Shown: positions 34,559 through 43,829 of the stretch, piece by piece
How the letters are laid out: every line of letters starts with the position of its first letter
How positions within the stretch are numbered: the first letter of the stretch is position 1
DNA from: Phycisphaerae bacterium
Lineage (GTDB): Bacteria; Planctomycetota; Phycisphaerae; UBA1845
Reading direction: 5' to 3'
DNA: 64,000 nucleotides
NCBI GenBank assembly: GCA_013360585.1
Contig: JABWBH010000008.1
Coordinates: forward strand, 1-64,000
Program-made: the position numbers and the translations under genes
The notes under the pieces: generated by a model
The model's input: only the letters and a program-made list of their open reading frames with translations
Told to the model about the DNA's origin: nothing
Databases searched by the model: none

Positions 34559-36202
34559 TCAGGGGAGAGCGGGTTCCGCCTCCCTTGCTTCGCTGCCTTC
34601 TCCGGTTGCCGGAGCCGGCGACTTGGCGGGGCGCGCCCCCTGCGGATGCTCCTTCTCGAACGCCGTCACGATCGTCTCGAGCATCTGCGCGGCGGGTGGA
34701 CCGAACAAGGTTCCGTGTCCTCCGCCCGCGATGATCTCGATCTCCGCGTCGGAGCCGAGCTTCGTCAGTGACTCCTTCAGCAGGCGCGTCGCCCCTTCAA
34801 GATAAAAGTTGTCGAACTCACCGGCGCGGATGTGCAGCTTGCCCGCCAGCTTCGGCCCCAGCGCCGGCCAGTTCCGCTCGAGCACGAGGCGGATGTCGTA
34901 GCGCTCCCAGGATTTCGCCACGTCGGGGTTGACCGCGCCGGTCGTCCGGTTGAAGAGAGGTTCGGGTTCTCCGTCCTTGCCCCGACGGCTGAAGACCGCC
35001 TCGAAGGAGTGAATCTGCCCGCCCGGTCCGAGCACGTCCTCCGCGCGGACAAAGTCCTCGTACCAGATGCGCACCTGGTCGCGCATCCGCATCAGCGGTC
35101 GGCGCTCGCCCTTTGCGTCCCGGTACATGTTCGCGCCCGGCTCATACAGGTTGATCCGCTGGAAGTCGCGGAAGTCCACCGGGTCCGGAACGTCCGACCA
35201 GCAGCCGGCGAAAGCGCCCGGATACGTCACCTGCAACCAGAGACTGGCCCACCCGCCGGAGGATCCGCCCGTGACGTACCGGTGCTTCGGCGACTCGGCG
35301 CCGCGACACGTTTTCTCCACCAGCGGGATCAGTTCCTCGATGAACGCCGTCCCGCGCGGTCCGTTATTCTCCGAGTCGGCAAAGACGTGGTGGCCGCGAA
35401 GGCAGCGGGAATCCGGGACAACCAGCAACACGTCCTCGACTCGCGGGGACCCGCCGAAGCTCATCGTCATCGACTCGAAGCGCGGCTCGCCGCCACCGAA
35501 ACCGGAAATCATGTAAAGGACCGGGTAACGACGCTCAGGGTTTTCCTCCCAGCCCTGCGGCAGGCGCACCCACGCCCGCTGGCGAACCTCGCGGCCGTGA
35601 AACTTGGACAGCAGCGGGCTGATCATCTCGACCGTGCGGATTCGTGGATGCTCCTCCGATGGATCTTCCTTGACGACGTGCGTGAGGCGCAGGCGCACCG
35701 GACCGCCGGAAAACGTCGCAAGATTCATGTCGGCGACGTCACTGTAAAGATCGCCGGGGCTGACGCCGGGCTCGGGCAGATCGACGTTGCGCCGCGCGAC
35801 GGCCTGCACGCGCCAGGTTGCGTTCTCCAGTTCCGTCAAGCCGGGCGGATACCGCATTGCGTCCGCGCCGAGAATCACCACTTTGGCGGGATCCCAGTCT
35901 TTCAGCGGTCGAGCGAGGATCGGCGACGGTGACATCCACTGCTGGAAGGAGTTGATGCGGTGGCGGGGTTCCTGCCGACCGCCCTGCGTCAGGATGACGA
36001 GCACGCGCCCGGTGTACGCGCCCGGCTGCAAGCCTGGGTCGAACGCCACCTCGAAGACCGGAAGCGGAACGTTGACCTTCGGCGCATCCTGAACCGCCGC
36101 CCGAACTCCGGTTGCGTAATGCAGCGTCGCGGACGCCAGCAACGCGCTGAACACTCCACGTCCCAGAGTTCTCATCCCACGCGCCGTCAGCGGACATTTC
36201 AT
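34559..36202 (-). CDS. Secreted alpha/beta-hydrolase, putative esterase family
   Basis: A 547-aa protein from ATG 36202 behind AAGGAAAGG, with a signal peptide. The C-terminal half (about 210-500) is an esterase D/feruloyl-esterase-like domain (PF00756). It has RYPVLYMISGFGGGEP, the nucleophile Ser in RYVTGGSSGGWASLWLQV, and the likely His in IIAGGGHGTLFGPP. The N-terminal 200 residues are beta-rich and unassigned. It may act on carbohydrate esters outside the cell, which fits the lifestyle suggested by the other secreted hydrolases but is not proven. Confidence 0.82.
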   Translation of the reverse strand: MKCPLTARGMRTLGRGVFSALLASATLHYATGVRAAVQDAPKVNVPLPVFEVAFDPGLQPGAYTGRVLVILTQGGRQEPRHRINSFQQWMSPSPILARPLKDWDPAKVVILGADAMRYPPGLTELENATWRVQAVARRNVDLPEPGVSPGDLYSDVADMNLATFSGGPVRLRLTHVVKEDPSEEHPRIRTVEMISPLLSKFHGREVRQRAWVRLPQGWEENPERRYPVLYMISGFGGGEPRFESMTMSFGGSPRVEDVLLVVPDSRCLRGHHVFADSENNGPRGTAFIEELIPLVEKTCRGAESPKHRYVTGGSSGGWASLWLQVTYPGAFAGCWSDVPDPVDFRDFQRINLYEPGANMYRDAKGERRPLMRMRDQVRIWYEDFVRAEDVLGPGGQIHSFEAVFSRRGKDGEPEPLFNRTTGAVNPDVAKSWERYDIRLVLERNWPALGPKLAGKLHIRAGEFDNFYLEGATRLLKESLTKLGSDAEIEIIAGGGHGTLFGPPAAQMLETIVTAFEKEHPQGARPAKSPAPATGEGSEAREAEPALP

Positions 36203-36280
36203 GCTCGCGCCTTTCCTTGATGGTTCACGCCGGCGCGCCGTCGGGTCGCCCCGAGCACACCGGACGATTAACATATCCGC

Positions 36281-37057
36281 GTGCGACTCTCACGAGAAAT
36301 CCGGGCCTATCTGGCGCCGTCGGCCGCACCGGACGGCGGCAACGGCTGGGCGGGGCGACCGGTCAGCGACGGGCTTGACCCTTTCGTTGTGATCCGCGCC
36401 GTGCTGGACGGACCGGTCGGCGCGGACACTGGGTTTGTGTGCAACATCACCGAAGTGGATCGGGTGTTGCGCGGCGACGTTCTCGAGCTTCTGCGGCGGA
36501 TGCGGCGGGACGGCAGGGCGGTTGCGCCGCCGCTGATCGAACTTGCCCACGCCGCCGCTGAGCGCTTTCCGGCGCCTTTGCGGCTGATCGAACTTGAGCT
36601 GTCGTCCTCTCCTTACACGCGCTATCGTTGGGTCGCGGGAGCATCCGGTATGATCTACGTTACGCAGTCGTTCGAGTTTTCGGCGTCGCACCGGCTGCAC
36701 TCGCCGCGCCTGTCGGAATCTGAGAATTTCACAGTCTTCGGAAAATGTGCAAACCCGAGCGGACACGGACACAACTACGTTCTCGAAGTGGCGGTGGGCG
36801 GCGAGCCGGACGCCCACGGTCGGATCGTTGAACTGGCGCGGCTGGATCGGGCGGTGCGCGAGCGCGTCATCGACGCCTTCGATCACAAGCACCTGAACCT
36901 CGACTGTCCCGAGTTCGCGGCGCTGAATCCGACGGTCGAGAACATCGCCCGCGTCATCTGGGACAAACTCGACGGCGCCCTGCCCGCCACGTTGCACAAG
37001 GTCCGGCTTTACGAGACGCCGAAGACTTTTGCGGAATACGCGGGCAAGGGCGTCTGA
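36281..37057 (+). CDS. 6-pyruvoyl-tetrahydropterin synthase / QueD homologue with degenerate N-terminal half
   Basis: The C-terminal half (about 125-258) is a complete PTPS/QueD domain: zinc ligands in FEFSASHRLHS and PSGHGHNYVLEV, catalytic Cys in FGKCANPSGHGH, FDHKHLNLD, and the Glu in VRLYETPKTFAEYA. It would make 6-carboxy-tetrahydropterin for queuosine or a related pterin. The N-terminal half keeps the fold landmarks (TGFVCNITEVDRVLRGDVLE, RLIELELSSSPYTRYRW) but lacks the His ligands, so it looks like a decayed second PTPS domain. No other queuosine genes are adjacent. Confidence 0.85.
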   Translation: MRLSREIRAYLAPSAAPDGGNGWAGRPVSDGLDPFVVIRAVLDGPVGADTGFVCNITEVDRVLRGDVLELLRRMRRDGRAVAPPLIELAHAAAERFPAPLRLIELELSSSPYTRYRWVAGASGMIYVTQSFEFSASHRLHSPRLSESENFTVFGKCANPSGHGHNYVLEVAVGGEPDAHGRIVELARLDRAVRERVIDAFDHKHLNLDCPEFAALNPTVENIARVIWDKLDGALPATLHKVRLYETPKTFAEYAGKGV

Positions 37058-37401
37058 CAGCGCCCTTCCGGCGGTGGGGTGACGGGCTCGAGGATCCCGC
37101 CGAAATGCGATCGCCTCACGCCAGGTCCGCGCCGGCGAGGGAGGGGGAGCAGGTTGACGCGGCCCGCGAGTCGAGCAGAAGCGTGGAAGAACCGAGTCGC
37201 CTTAACCCGGGGAGCAAGTCGGCTCAGGCGGCGTCGTCCGTCGAAAAGAAGTGCCCGATCGGCAATATCCTGCCGACGATCCGGTCTTCGCCGCCACGTC
37301 CCCCTGAACCACCGCCTGATGCAAAAGGTTGTTGTTAAGGGCACGGCGCAGGGGCCGGTCGTCGCTCCGTTTCGCGCGGTCCACCCGGTTTCGACGCTGG
37401 G
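37058..37401. other. Gene-free stretch after the PTPS gene
   Basis: About 340 bp. Open frames on both strands lack protein-like composition and ribosome binding sites; I see no conserved element. Confidence 0.4.
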
Positions 37402-37680
37402 TCACGGGGAAGAGCGCCAGCCGGGGTCATACGGGTCCGAGAAGATGTGCTGCACGCGCACGGTGCGCTCCCCGCGACCGTCGGTCAGGAGGCGCAGCGC
37501 CTCCCGGATGCGGGAGAGGCGCGGATCCTGCGTGACGGGCGGCGCCGCGCCATCGATCGGGTCCGATCTCGCGTGATCAATGCGGTCGAGCCCCGCGGCA
37601 AGATCCAGGATTCGGTGTCGCAGTTCGAGGTGCCAGCGGTCGATCGCTTCCGCGGCGCTCAGTTTTCCGGGCATGTTCAT
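37402..37680 (-). CDS. Small conserved-looking hypothetical protein
   Basis: A 92-residue protein with a good ribosome binding site (AAGGAG, 6 nt before ATG). It has helical, heptad-like sequence: AAEAIDRWHLELRHRILDLA and DPRLSRIREALRLLTDGRGE. It ends HIFSDPYDPGWRSSP. Codon use and sequence look genuine; the function is not recognised. It is divergent from the flagellin gene, with about 250 bp between them. Confidence 0.6.
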   Translation of the reverse strand: MNMPGKLSAAEAIDRWHLELRHRILDLAAGLDRIDHARSDPIDGAAPPVTQDPRLSRIREALRLLTDGRGERTVRVQHIFSDPYDPGWRSSP

Positions 37681-37929
37681 TCACTCCTTGCTGCTGAATT
37701 CCGCCGGAGGGCGGTTGTACGGCGATGGTAGGCGCGGTTCGAGGTCTTTTGAAGGGGTTGCCGCGCGGCGGCGGGGCGTTACGGACGGCGGAACATGCGC
37801 TTTCGCATGATAACTCGGCGAAAACGGGGTCAAACGAGATTTCGTATTTGACGACGTGTCACGGCGTATTCTACGTCACACAAGTCGCGGCTCGTCCGCG
37901 GGTTCGTCGTGTGAAAGGAGACAGGACCG

Positions 37930-39405
37930 ATGGCACTTACCGTCACCAACGTCAACGCGCTCAATCTGCTGAACATTCTTAACCGCAATACGCAGGCGCA
38001 GTCGAACACCCTGCGTCAACTCTCGACCGGATTCCGGATCAACAGCGGCGCGGATGATCCCGCCGGGTTGATCGGATCGACCCTGCTGTCAGCCGAGATC
38101 ACGGCGGTCGACGCGGCGATCGAGAACAATCAGCGCACGGACTCGATCCTCAGCGTCGCCGACGGCGCGATGGGGGAGATCGCGGGACTCCTGACGGAAA
38201 TTGAGACGCTGGTGGCGAAGTCCACCAACCAGTCGGGCATCTCAGAGTCCGAGCGCGCCGCCAACCAGGCGCAGATCGACGACGCCCTGACGGCGATCGA
38301 CCGCATCGTCAGCACGACGAGCTTCAACGGCATGAAGCTTCTCGACGGGTCGCAGGCGATCGCCACGACCGGCGTGTCCGGCAACACGAATATCAGTAAC
38401 GTCCGCGTATACTCGCGCAGTCAGAGCACGTCGGACACGACGATCACGGTGACCCGCGTCACCTCGGCGCAGACCGCGTCGGCGGTGTTCGCGGGCGCCT
38501 CGGGCAGCAGCGCCCGCTCGCACGGTGCGACGGAGGTGGCGATCGGCGGCACGCTGGGGACGGCGACGATCTCGATCGCATCGGGTCTGACGAAGGCGTC
38601 GATCGTTTCGCAGATCAATCAGTCGAAGGCCCAGACCGGCGTCAGCGCCATCGTGGACAGCACGGGCAGCATTGAGCTGCATTCAACGACTTACGGATCC
38701 GACGCCTTTGTCAGCGTGACGGTGCTTTCCGGGGGGACCATCAACAACAGCTACGGTACGGCGACGGGGGACAGCGACACTTCCAACGACATCGCCAGTA
38801 CGTCCAAGACAGCCGGGCGGGACGCCGTCGTTCAGATCAACGGGCAATCCGCGGGCGTGGACGGTCTGGACGTGTCGTATAACTCCAACGGGCTAAGCCT
38901 GTCGCTGTCGCTGAGCGAAACGTTCGGCAGCGGAGGAACGGCGTCCACGACGACGAGTTTCACGGTGCGGGCGACGGGAGGGGCGACGTTCCAGCTCGGA
39001 TCGTCCGCGGACACGCGGTCAACGATCGGCATCGACGCCCAGGCCTCGTACAACCTCGGTGGAGGCGATTCCGGGGCGCGGCTCAGCGAGTTGAAGTCCG
39101 GCGGTGCGGCGGATCTGCGCTCCGATGTGGCGACAGCACTGACGGTGGTTAAAAAGGCCGCTCAGCAGGTGGCGGAAGCGCGAGGACGCATCGGCGGTTT
39201 CCAGAAGTTCCAGGTGCAGACCGCCTTGTCGAACATGCAGACGACCAAGAGCGGGCTGGAGGCGGCGCGCAGCCTGATCCGGGACACGGATTACGCCACC
39301 GCGACGTCGAGGCTCAATAAGGAGAGCGTGCTGGTGCAGTCCAGCATCCAGCTCCTGGGCATCGCCAGCCAGCAGTCGGCGCAGATCCTCGCCCTGCTGG
39401 GCTGA
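37930..39405 (+). CDS. Flagellin
   Basis: A 491-aa filament protein. The conserved N-terminal coiled-coil reads LNLLNILNRNTQAQSNTLRQ, LSTGFRINSGADDPAGLIG and ADGAMGEIAGLLTEIE. The C-terminal one reads AQQVAEARGRIGGFQKFQVQ and ARSLIRDTDYATATSRLNKE. They enclose a Ser/Thr/Gly-rich variable domain of about 260 residues exposed on the filament. GAAAGGAGACAGG forms a strong ribosome binding site. No other flagellar gene lies in the window, and I could not find a convincing sigma-28 promoter in the 250 bp upstream. Export would be by the flagellar type III system; there is no signal peptide. Confidence 0.96.
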   Translation: MALTVTNVNALNLLNILNRNTQAQSNTLRQLSTGFRINSGADDPAGLIGSTLLSAEITAVDAAIENNQRTDSILSVADGAMGEIAGLLTEIETLVAKSTNQSGISESERAANQAQIDDALTAIDRIVSTTSFNGMKLLDGSQAIATTGVSGNTNISNVRVYSRSQSTSDTTITVTRVTSAQTASAVFAGASGSSARSHGATEVAIGGTLGTATISIASGLTKASIVSQINQSKAQTGVSAIVDSTGSIELHSTTYGSDAFVSVTVLSGGTINNSYGTATGDSDTSNDIASTSKTAGRDAVVQINGQSAGVDGLDVSYNSNGLSLSLSLSETFGSGGTASTTTSFTVRATGGATFQLGSSADTRSTIGIDAQASYNLGGGDSGARLSELKSGGAADLRSDVATALTVVKKAAQQVAEARGRIGGFQKFQVQTALSNMQTTKSGLEAARSLIRDTDYATATSRLNKESVLVQSSIQLLGIASQQSAQILALLG

Positions 39406-39438
39406 TCCGACCAGACCGGGACAGGCCCCTTTAGCAGC

Positions 39439-39482
39439 GCGGGCCGGAGACGACGCAAGTCCTCTCCGGCCCGCTCGTTTTC
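39439..39482 (+). terminator. Terminator after flagellin
   Basis: GCGGGCCGGAGA (39439-39450) and TCTCCGGCCCGC (39463-39474) form a perfect 12-bp stem, followed by TCGTTTT. Confidence 0.85.
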
Positions 39483-39507
39483 GCCGACGCTCCGCGTCAA
39501 GACAGGA

Positions 39508-42423
39508 TTACGGGCAGGTCACGCCAACTGGCGCCTTGCACGACGACGGATCCTCCAGCGTGATCGTGTGCGATCCGGTGAAACAGCACGGTTTGTGCGA
39601 GGCCCGCCGACCGCTGATCGTCAGGTCCGCCGGGACGCCGTCGATCGCGACGGTGACCGTCTTTCCATCGTGGAGGTCGTTAAAGAGCACCACTTTGGCG
39701 ACGATCGTGCCGTTGTCCTTGCACCGACCTTTAAGCTTCTTCACGTCGGCACACGGGACCGAAGAGGCCAGGTCCACCCTCGCCACCCAGGTGTTCCAGC
39801 TTGATCCGCCGCTGGGGGTGTACTCATGATGCAGCCAGAACGACGCCTGTGCCGGATCGGCGTCGATGCTCGAGTAATCGCCGAACCGTCCGCTCGTGCT
39901 GCCCCCGCCGCTGGTGCGCACGATTTCGTAGTTGCCCATGAAACCGGGCGGATCCCCCGCGAGACGGTATCCGCGGACGATCGAGATGAATTCGTTGCTT
40001 GCGCTGCGGTTGAAGCACAGGGCCGCGTTCCCGTCCGCGTCCACCGCGATGGAGGTGAAGAACGAGTGTACACCCTGCCCGAGGTCCACGTCGCCCGACT
40101 GCACCAGCGACGGGTTCTGCCCCGAGGTCGGCCAGCCGTTCATCGCGATCTGGTACCACCGGCCTTTCACCGGGTTGCTGTTGATGTGATGCGTCGCCCA
40201 CAGCGAGCCGTTGCGGTATTCGACGCTCCAGAAGCGGGAGTCGAACGTGTTCGGACGGACGCTCGTCCCCATCTGCGGCGGGTCGCCCGGGTCGCTGTAA
40301 GACGGAACCGTCAACTGAGTCGTGGTGAACGTCGGTGTGCCCAGCGGATTGCGCAGAGCGATGAGGCGCACCTGCGTGCGGTTGCTGCCCTCCTGATGCT
40401 CGATCATGTAAAGCGCCGGGGGGTTGTCCAGCGTCGAGGGCGGAAGGCCCGCCGACTGCGTGCTCGTCGAAAGCGTTGTGGAACGCGTGATCGCCGGCGG
40501 ATTGCCAACCAGCAACGACGCCTTGTCGAACGTGTACACCGGGTAATTCGCGGAAATGCCGAAGCCGTCGCCGGTGATGTACAAGGCTTCGTCATCCACG
40601 CCGATGTTCGGCGAGTCAAAAAGGTCGCCGGCGAGCGCGGTCGTCTCGAACCGGTACTTGTACCACGTCCCGTTGGGGTCGGAGTCGTCGGAGACGGCGA
40701 CCAGCGCGTACGAGCGGTTGCCCGGCGCGAACGCCTCGGCCGCCATCGCGAAGAACCGCCCGCTCAACTCGTCGTAGATCACCTCAGGGTCGAAAACGAA
40801 CCCCGTCGCGCCCAACTCGCCCCAGAAACCGCCAGCGCCTTCGATCAGATCGGTGAACGTGCGCGTGCCGTCCTTCTGATAGAACGAGATGTTGCCGTTA
40901 GTCATCAGAACCAGGTGGTCCGGCCCCACGGCGGAGTGCGGGTCAGGCGGGGTCCAGCCGGTGTTCGTGACGCCGATGAAGCCGAAATCGGTTCCCGCCG
41001 GGCGCGGGTCCGTGTCTCCGCCGAAGGGATCCTGCGCCGCGTCGTCCGGGTTGAACGTCGGCGGGATATGCGGTCCGGCGACCTGCGCGACGTCTGCGCC
41101 GGACGGTGACTCCTTCTCGTGCTGAACATCAAATGTCAGGCGCAGCGGCGCAGGAACGGACTGCGGCGTAGCGCCGAGCAGGGTCACGTATGCGGCGGTC
41201 TTGTCGTCGCCGCCGCCGTCGCCCGACCACGCGATGGCGACCTGTCCGTCGCGCGACGCACACACACGCGTCGCTCCCGTCGCCGGTTGCATCATTCTTG
41301 AGCCTCGAGTCGCACGACTGAGCACGACGACGTCGCCGGACGGCGTCAGCGCATTCGTGAACCAGCGTCCGAGCACCTCCGTCACGCCGGCGTCGTGCGC
41401 CGCGGCGGCGTTCCAGGCGACCAGCAGCCGTCCGTCCGGCATGAACGTCGCGGCCGCGCCGCTTTGCCCCGTGCGCGTGGCGTCGCTGACCGTGACGACA
41501 TCCGTGACGGGCGCCCCTGTCGCGTCGAACTTCCGCGCAGACACGGCGTACTCGCCGTCGCGCGCCGTCATCCACGCCGCGGCGAAACCGCCGTCCGTGT
41601 CCGCGGCCAGCGCCGGCTCGACGTGGTTGCCGGAGTCCTCCGTCACCGCGAACACTCCGCCCGTCGCCGCGCCCGCCGAATCCACGATGATCCCGTGAAC
41701 GCCGGCAGGACGGTTGCCCGCGGCCGTCGAGGCCCACACCACCGCCCACCGCCCGTCGGGAAGCCCCGCGACGACCGGACTTCGTGCGTCTCCTTCGGTG
41801 GAGCACGGCAGCACAACTTCGTCCGTCAGTGCGGACAACTCAGCGTCAAAGACCCTCAGGAAGATGTGTCGAACACCGGACTCGCCCGTTGGTCCGGTCC
41901 AGACCACCGCGTAATGCCCCGCCGGACCGGCGGCGATCGCGGCCTCGGACTGATGCCCTTTCAATGTCCGGTTGACCGCGATCTCGTCGGACATCGTCTG
42001 CGCCACCGGGTCGATCCGGCGGGCGACCACTCCGCCGAGACTGCCGTCCTGACCGATCGACTCCCAGGCGACGGCGATCGCGCCGTCCGTTCCCGCCGCG
42101 ACCGCGGGTCTCCACTGTGCCGCGTCGGACGCCACATTGAGACGCAGTTCGTCACTGATCGGGTTCCCGGTCCGATCGAGGAACCGTCCGAATACGCCGT
42201 AGTTCCCGGACTCCTGCCGCCGGCTTTCCCACGCCGTGAAGACGTGACCGCCCGCGTCAAACACGACCGTCGCGCCCTCCTGCGCGCTGAACGTATACAC
42301 GTTCGCCTGCGCGTCAACGTCAAACGCGACCGACGGCGCGGTCGCGGCGGACCGGGCCAACGCAAGCGGCCCCGCCGACAGCGCCAACATCAGCATCCCG
42401 CCAACCAGAACGTTCCGCTTCAT
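39508..42423 (-). CDS. Large secreted beta-propeller-like protein with shared C-terminal domain
   Basis: A 971-aa protein with a signal peptide (MKRNVLVGGMLMLALSAGPL). The first 400 residues are built from repeated units of about 45-50 residues ending in AVAWES, AVVWTG, AVVWAS, AAAWMT, LVAWNA and AIAWSG, a propeller-like pattern. The second part (about 480-885) starts GFIGVTNTGWTPPDPHSAVG and has GPDHLVLMTNGNISFYQKDG; similar segments occur in large secreted proteins of unknown function. The last 81 residues are the domain also found at 20972 and 44950. It is presumably cell-surface or extracellular. No catalytic motif was seen. Confidence 0.75.
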   Translation of the reverse strand: MKRNVLVGGMLMLALSAGPLALARSAATAPSVAFDVDAQANVYTFSAQEGATVVFDAGGHVFTAWESRRQESGNYGVFGRFLDRTGNPISDELRLNVASDAAQWRPAVAAGTDGAIAVAWESIGQDGSLGGVVARRIDPVAQTMSDEIAVNRTLKGHQSEAAIAAGPAGHYAVVWTGPTGESGVRHIFLRVFDAELSALTDEVVLPCSTEGDARSPVVAGLPDGRWAVVWASTAAGNRPAGVHGIIVDSAGAATGGVFAVTEDSGNHVEPALAADTDGGFAAAWMTARDGEYAVSARKFDATGAPVTDVVTVSDATRTGQSGAAATFMPDGRLLVAWNAAAAHDAGVTEVLGRWFTNALTPSGDVVVLSRATRGSRMMQPATGATRVCASRDGQVAIAWSGDGGGDDKTAAYVTLLGATPQSVPAPLRLTFDVQHEKESPSGADVAQVAGPHIPPTFNPDDAAQDPFGGDTDPRPAGTDFGFIGVTNTGWTPPDPHSAVGPDHLVLMTNGNISFYQKDGTRTFTDLIEGAGGFWGELGATGFVFDPEVIYDELSGRFFAMAAEAFAPGNRSYALVAVSDDSDPNGTWYKYRFETTALAGDLFDSPNIGVDDEALYITGDGFGISANYPVYTFDKASLLVGNPPAITRSTTLSTSTQSAGLPPSTLDNPPALYMIEHQEGSNRTQVRLIALRNPLGTPTFTTTQLTVPSYSDPGDPPQMGTSVRPNTFDSRFWSVEYRNGSLWATHHINSNPVKGRWYQIAMNGWPTSGQNPSLVQSGDVDLGQGVHSFFTSIAVDADGNAALCFNRSASNEFISIVRGYRLAGDPPGFMGNYEIVRTSGGGSTSGRFGDYSSIDADPAQASFWLHHEYTPSGGSSWNTWVARVDLASSVPCADVKKLKGRCKDNGTIVAKVVLFNDLHDGKTVTVAIDGVPADLTISGRRASHKPCCFTGSHTITLEDPSSCKAPVGVTCP
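39511..39753 (-). other. Shared C-terminal cysteine domain, copy 2
   Basis: Eighty-one codons starting CADVKKLKGRCKDNGTIVAK, with HDGKTVTVAIDG, PCCFTGSHTITLEDP and a final VTCP. Confidence 0.9.
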
Positions 42424-42728
42424 GTGGTTCTCCTCACAATCGTGGTTCCTGAGCTGGACGGCAGACCCGCAATGACCAAGTTCCGACGGAACGATCTGCG
42501 GCGCAGGCCCCCGCCCAGGAAACGGTTCGGACGACGATCCCCCCCTTGTCCGGGCGCATCCGCCCGGGAGGTGAGCGGTTTCACGCGGACAAGATGAGTG
42601 TACCCGCGCATCCGCGGGGATTCAAAGAAAAAACCTCGAACACGGCGGTGTGTCCCGGAACCGCGCCGTCCGGGGCGACGGGGGCGGCTTGACATCGCCC
42701 CGGGGTTCAAGGATAGGCGCGTTACGTC
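42424..42728 (+). promoter_or_regulatory. Divergent intergenic region with promoter candidate
   Basis: TTGACA at 42689-42694 is a perfect -35 box. The hexamer 17 bp on (GATAGG) is a weak -10, about 18 bp before the start of the cation transporter gene. The rest of the 300 bp holds no gene. Confidence 0.35.
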
Positions 42729-43805
42729 ATGACCCACGTTCACGGCGAAAAAGCGAGCGCCTCGGCGGACGACCGATCGGAACCCGGCGACGGAGCCGAC
42801 GTGACCAACCGACTGCGGCGCCGCGCCGTCATGCTTTGCATCCTGACGACCGCGGTGGTTGCGTCCGCGGAGATCGGCGTCGGCGTCGCCTTCGGGCTGA
42901 TCAGCGTCACCGCGGAGGGATTGCACACCGGCGCCGATCTGCTGGATTCCCTCATCGCTTATTTTCTCGTCATCATCGCCTCACGCCCGGCCGACCGGGA
43001 CCACCCTTACGGACACGGTAAGTACGACAGCCTGGGGGCGATCGTCGAGGGCGGGTTCGTCTTCATCACGGGTGGGTGGGCGCTGCTCAAGTCGGCGGGC
43101 GTGCTGCTGGGGCTGGTCGACGCGGACCCCCGACCTGAACCGGTCACGGTGGGAATCATGCTCGCGGCGGCGGTGCTTTACTGGGGCGTGTCGCGCTATG
43201 TGATCCGCCTCGCGGATCAGACGCGCTCACCCCTCGTGTACGCGGAGGCGATGCATCTGCGGTCCCACGTCTGGATTACGCTGGGGCTTGCCGCGGGTCT
43301 GGCGCTGTCGAAGGCGGGCCTGTCCGCAGGGTGGAGCGCCGCGCACCAGGTGGACGCGATCGTCGCCGTGCTGCTCGGCGCGTACCTGATGCGCCTGGGG
43401 TGGCGGATCGTCCGTCCGGGATTCCGGCAATTGATGGACACCGCCCTTCCGGACGAGGAGATCCGTCGTATCACCGAGGTGCTCGACCGGTTCCGCGAGG
43501 AATTCGTCGAGATTCACGGCGTCCGCACGCGTGGTGCGGGCGTCGACCGGCACGTTGACATCCACCTGATGGTCGAGGGCGACCGCACCGTCCGCTGGGC
43601 GCATGATCTGTCCCACCGGATCGAGGCCGAACTGCATGAACAGATGCCCGGCGTTCGCCTCCTCGTCCACGTTGAGCCCGCCGCCGGGCGCGCCTGGGAG
43701 GAATATCTGGCGCGACGGCGCGTCGGGCGGGTGGTCGTCCGCGACTGCGCTCCGCTGGCCGCCGAGGCGGATCATCACAGCGACGTGCGGGCGCATCAGG
43801 GGTAA
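42729..43805 (+). CDS. Cation diffusion facilitator (CDF) family transporter
   Basis: A 358-aa inner-membrane antiporter for divalent metals such as Zn, Fe or Mn. Family signatures are in the second helix (ITAEGLHTGADLLDS-like: TAEGLHTGADLLDSLIAYFL, with the metal-site Asp pair) and the loop DHPYGHGKYDSLGAIVEGG. The fifth helix region has MHLRSHVWITLGLAAGLALS. The cytoplasmic C-terminal domain has VEIHGVRTRGAGVDRHVDIH and HDLSHRIEAELHEQMPGVRL. The N-terminus is short and has a His-containing start (MTHVHGEKAS). It is followed after 24 bp by the HDAC-family gene, likely one operon. Confidence 0.93.
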   Translation: MTHVHGEKASASADDRSEPGDGADVTNRLRRRAVMLCILTTAVVASAEIGVGVAFGLISVTAEGLHTGADLLDSLIAYFLVIIASRPADRDHPYGHGKYDSLGAIVEGGFVFITGGWALLKSAGVLLGLVDADPRPEPVTVGIMLAAAVLYWGVSRYVIRLADQTRSPLVYAEAMHLRSHVWITLGLAAGLALSKAGLSAGWSAAHQVDAIVAVLLGAYLMRLGWRIVRPGFRQLMDTALPDEEIRRITEVLDRFREEFVEIHGVRTRGAGVDRHVDIHLMVEGDRTVRWAHDLSHRIEAELHEQMPGVRLLVHVEPAAGRAWEEYLARRRVGRVVVRDCAPLAAEADHHSDVRAHQG

Positions 43806-43829
43806 GATGCCCTTGCGGGAGCAAGAGGG

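Noticed and set aside
37681-37929. A sigma-28 (FliA) promoter for flagellin
   Set aside because: No TAAA-N15-GCCGATAA-like pair could be found; GCATGATA near 37806 lacks a matching -35 box.
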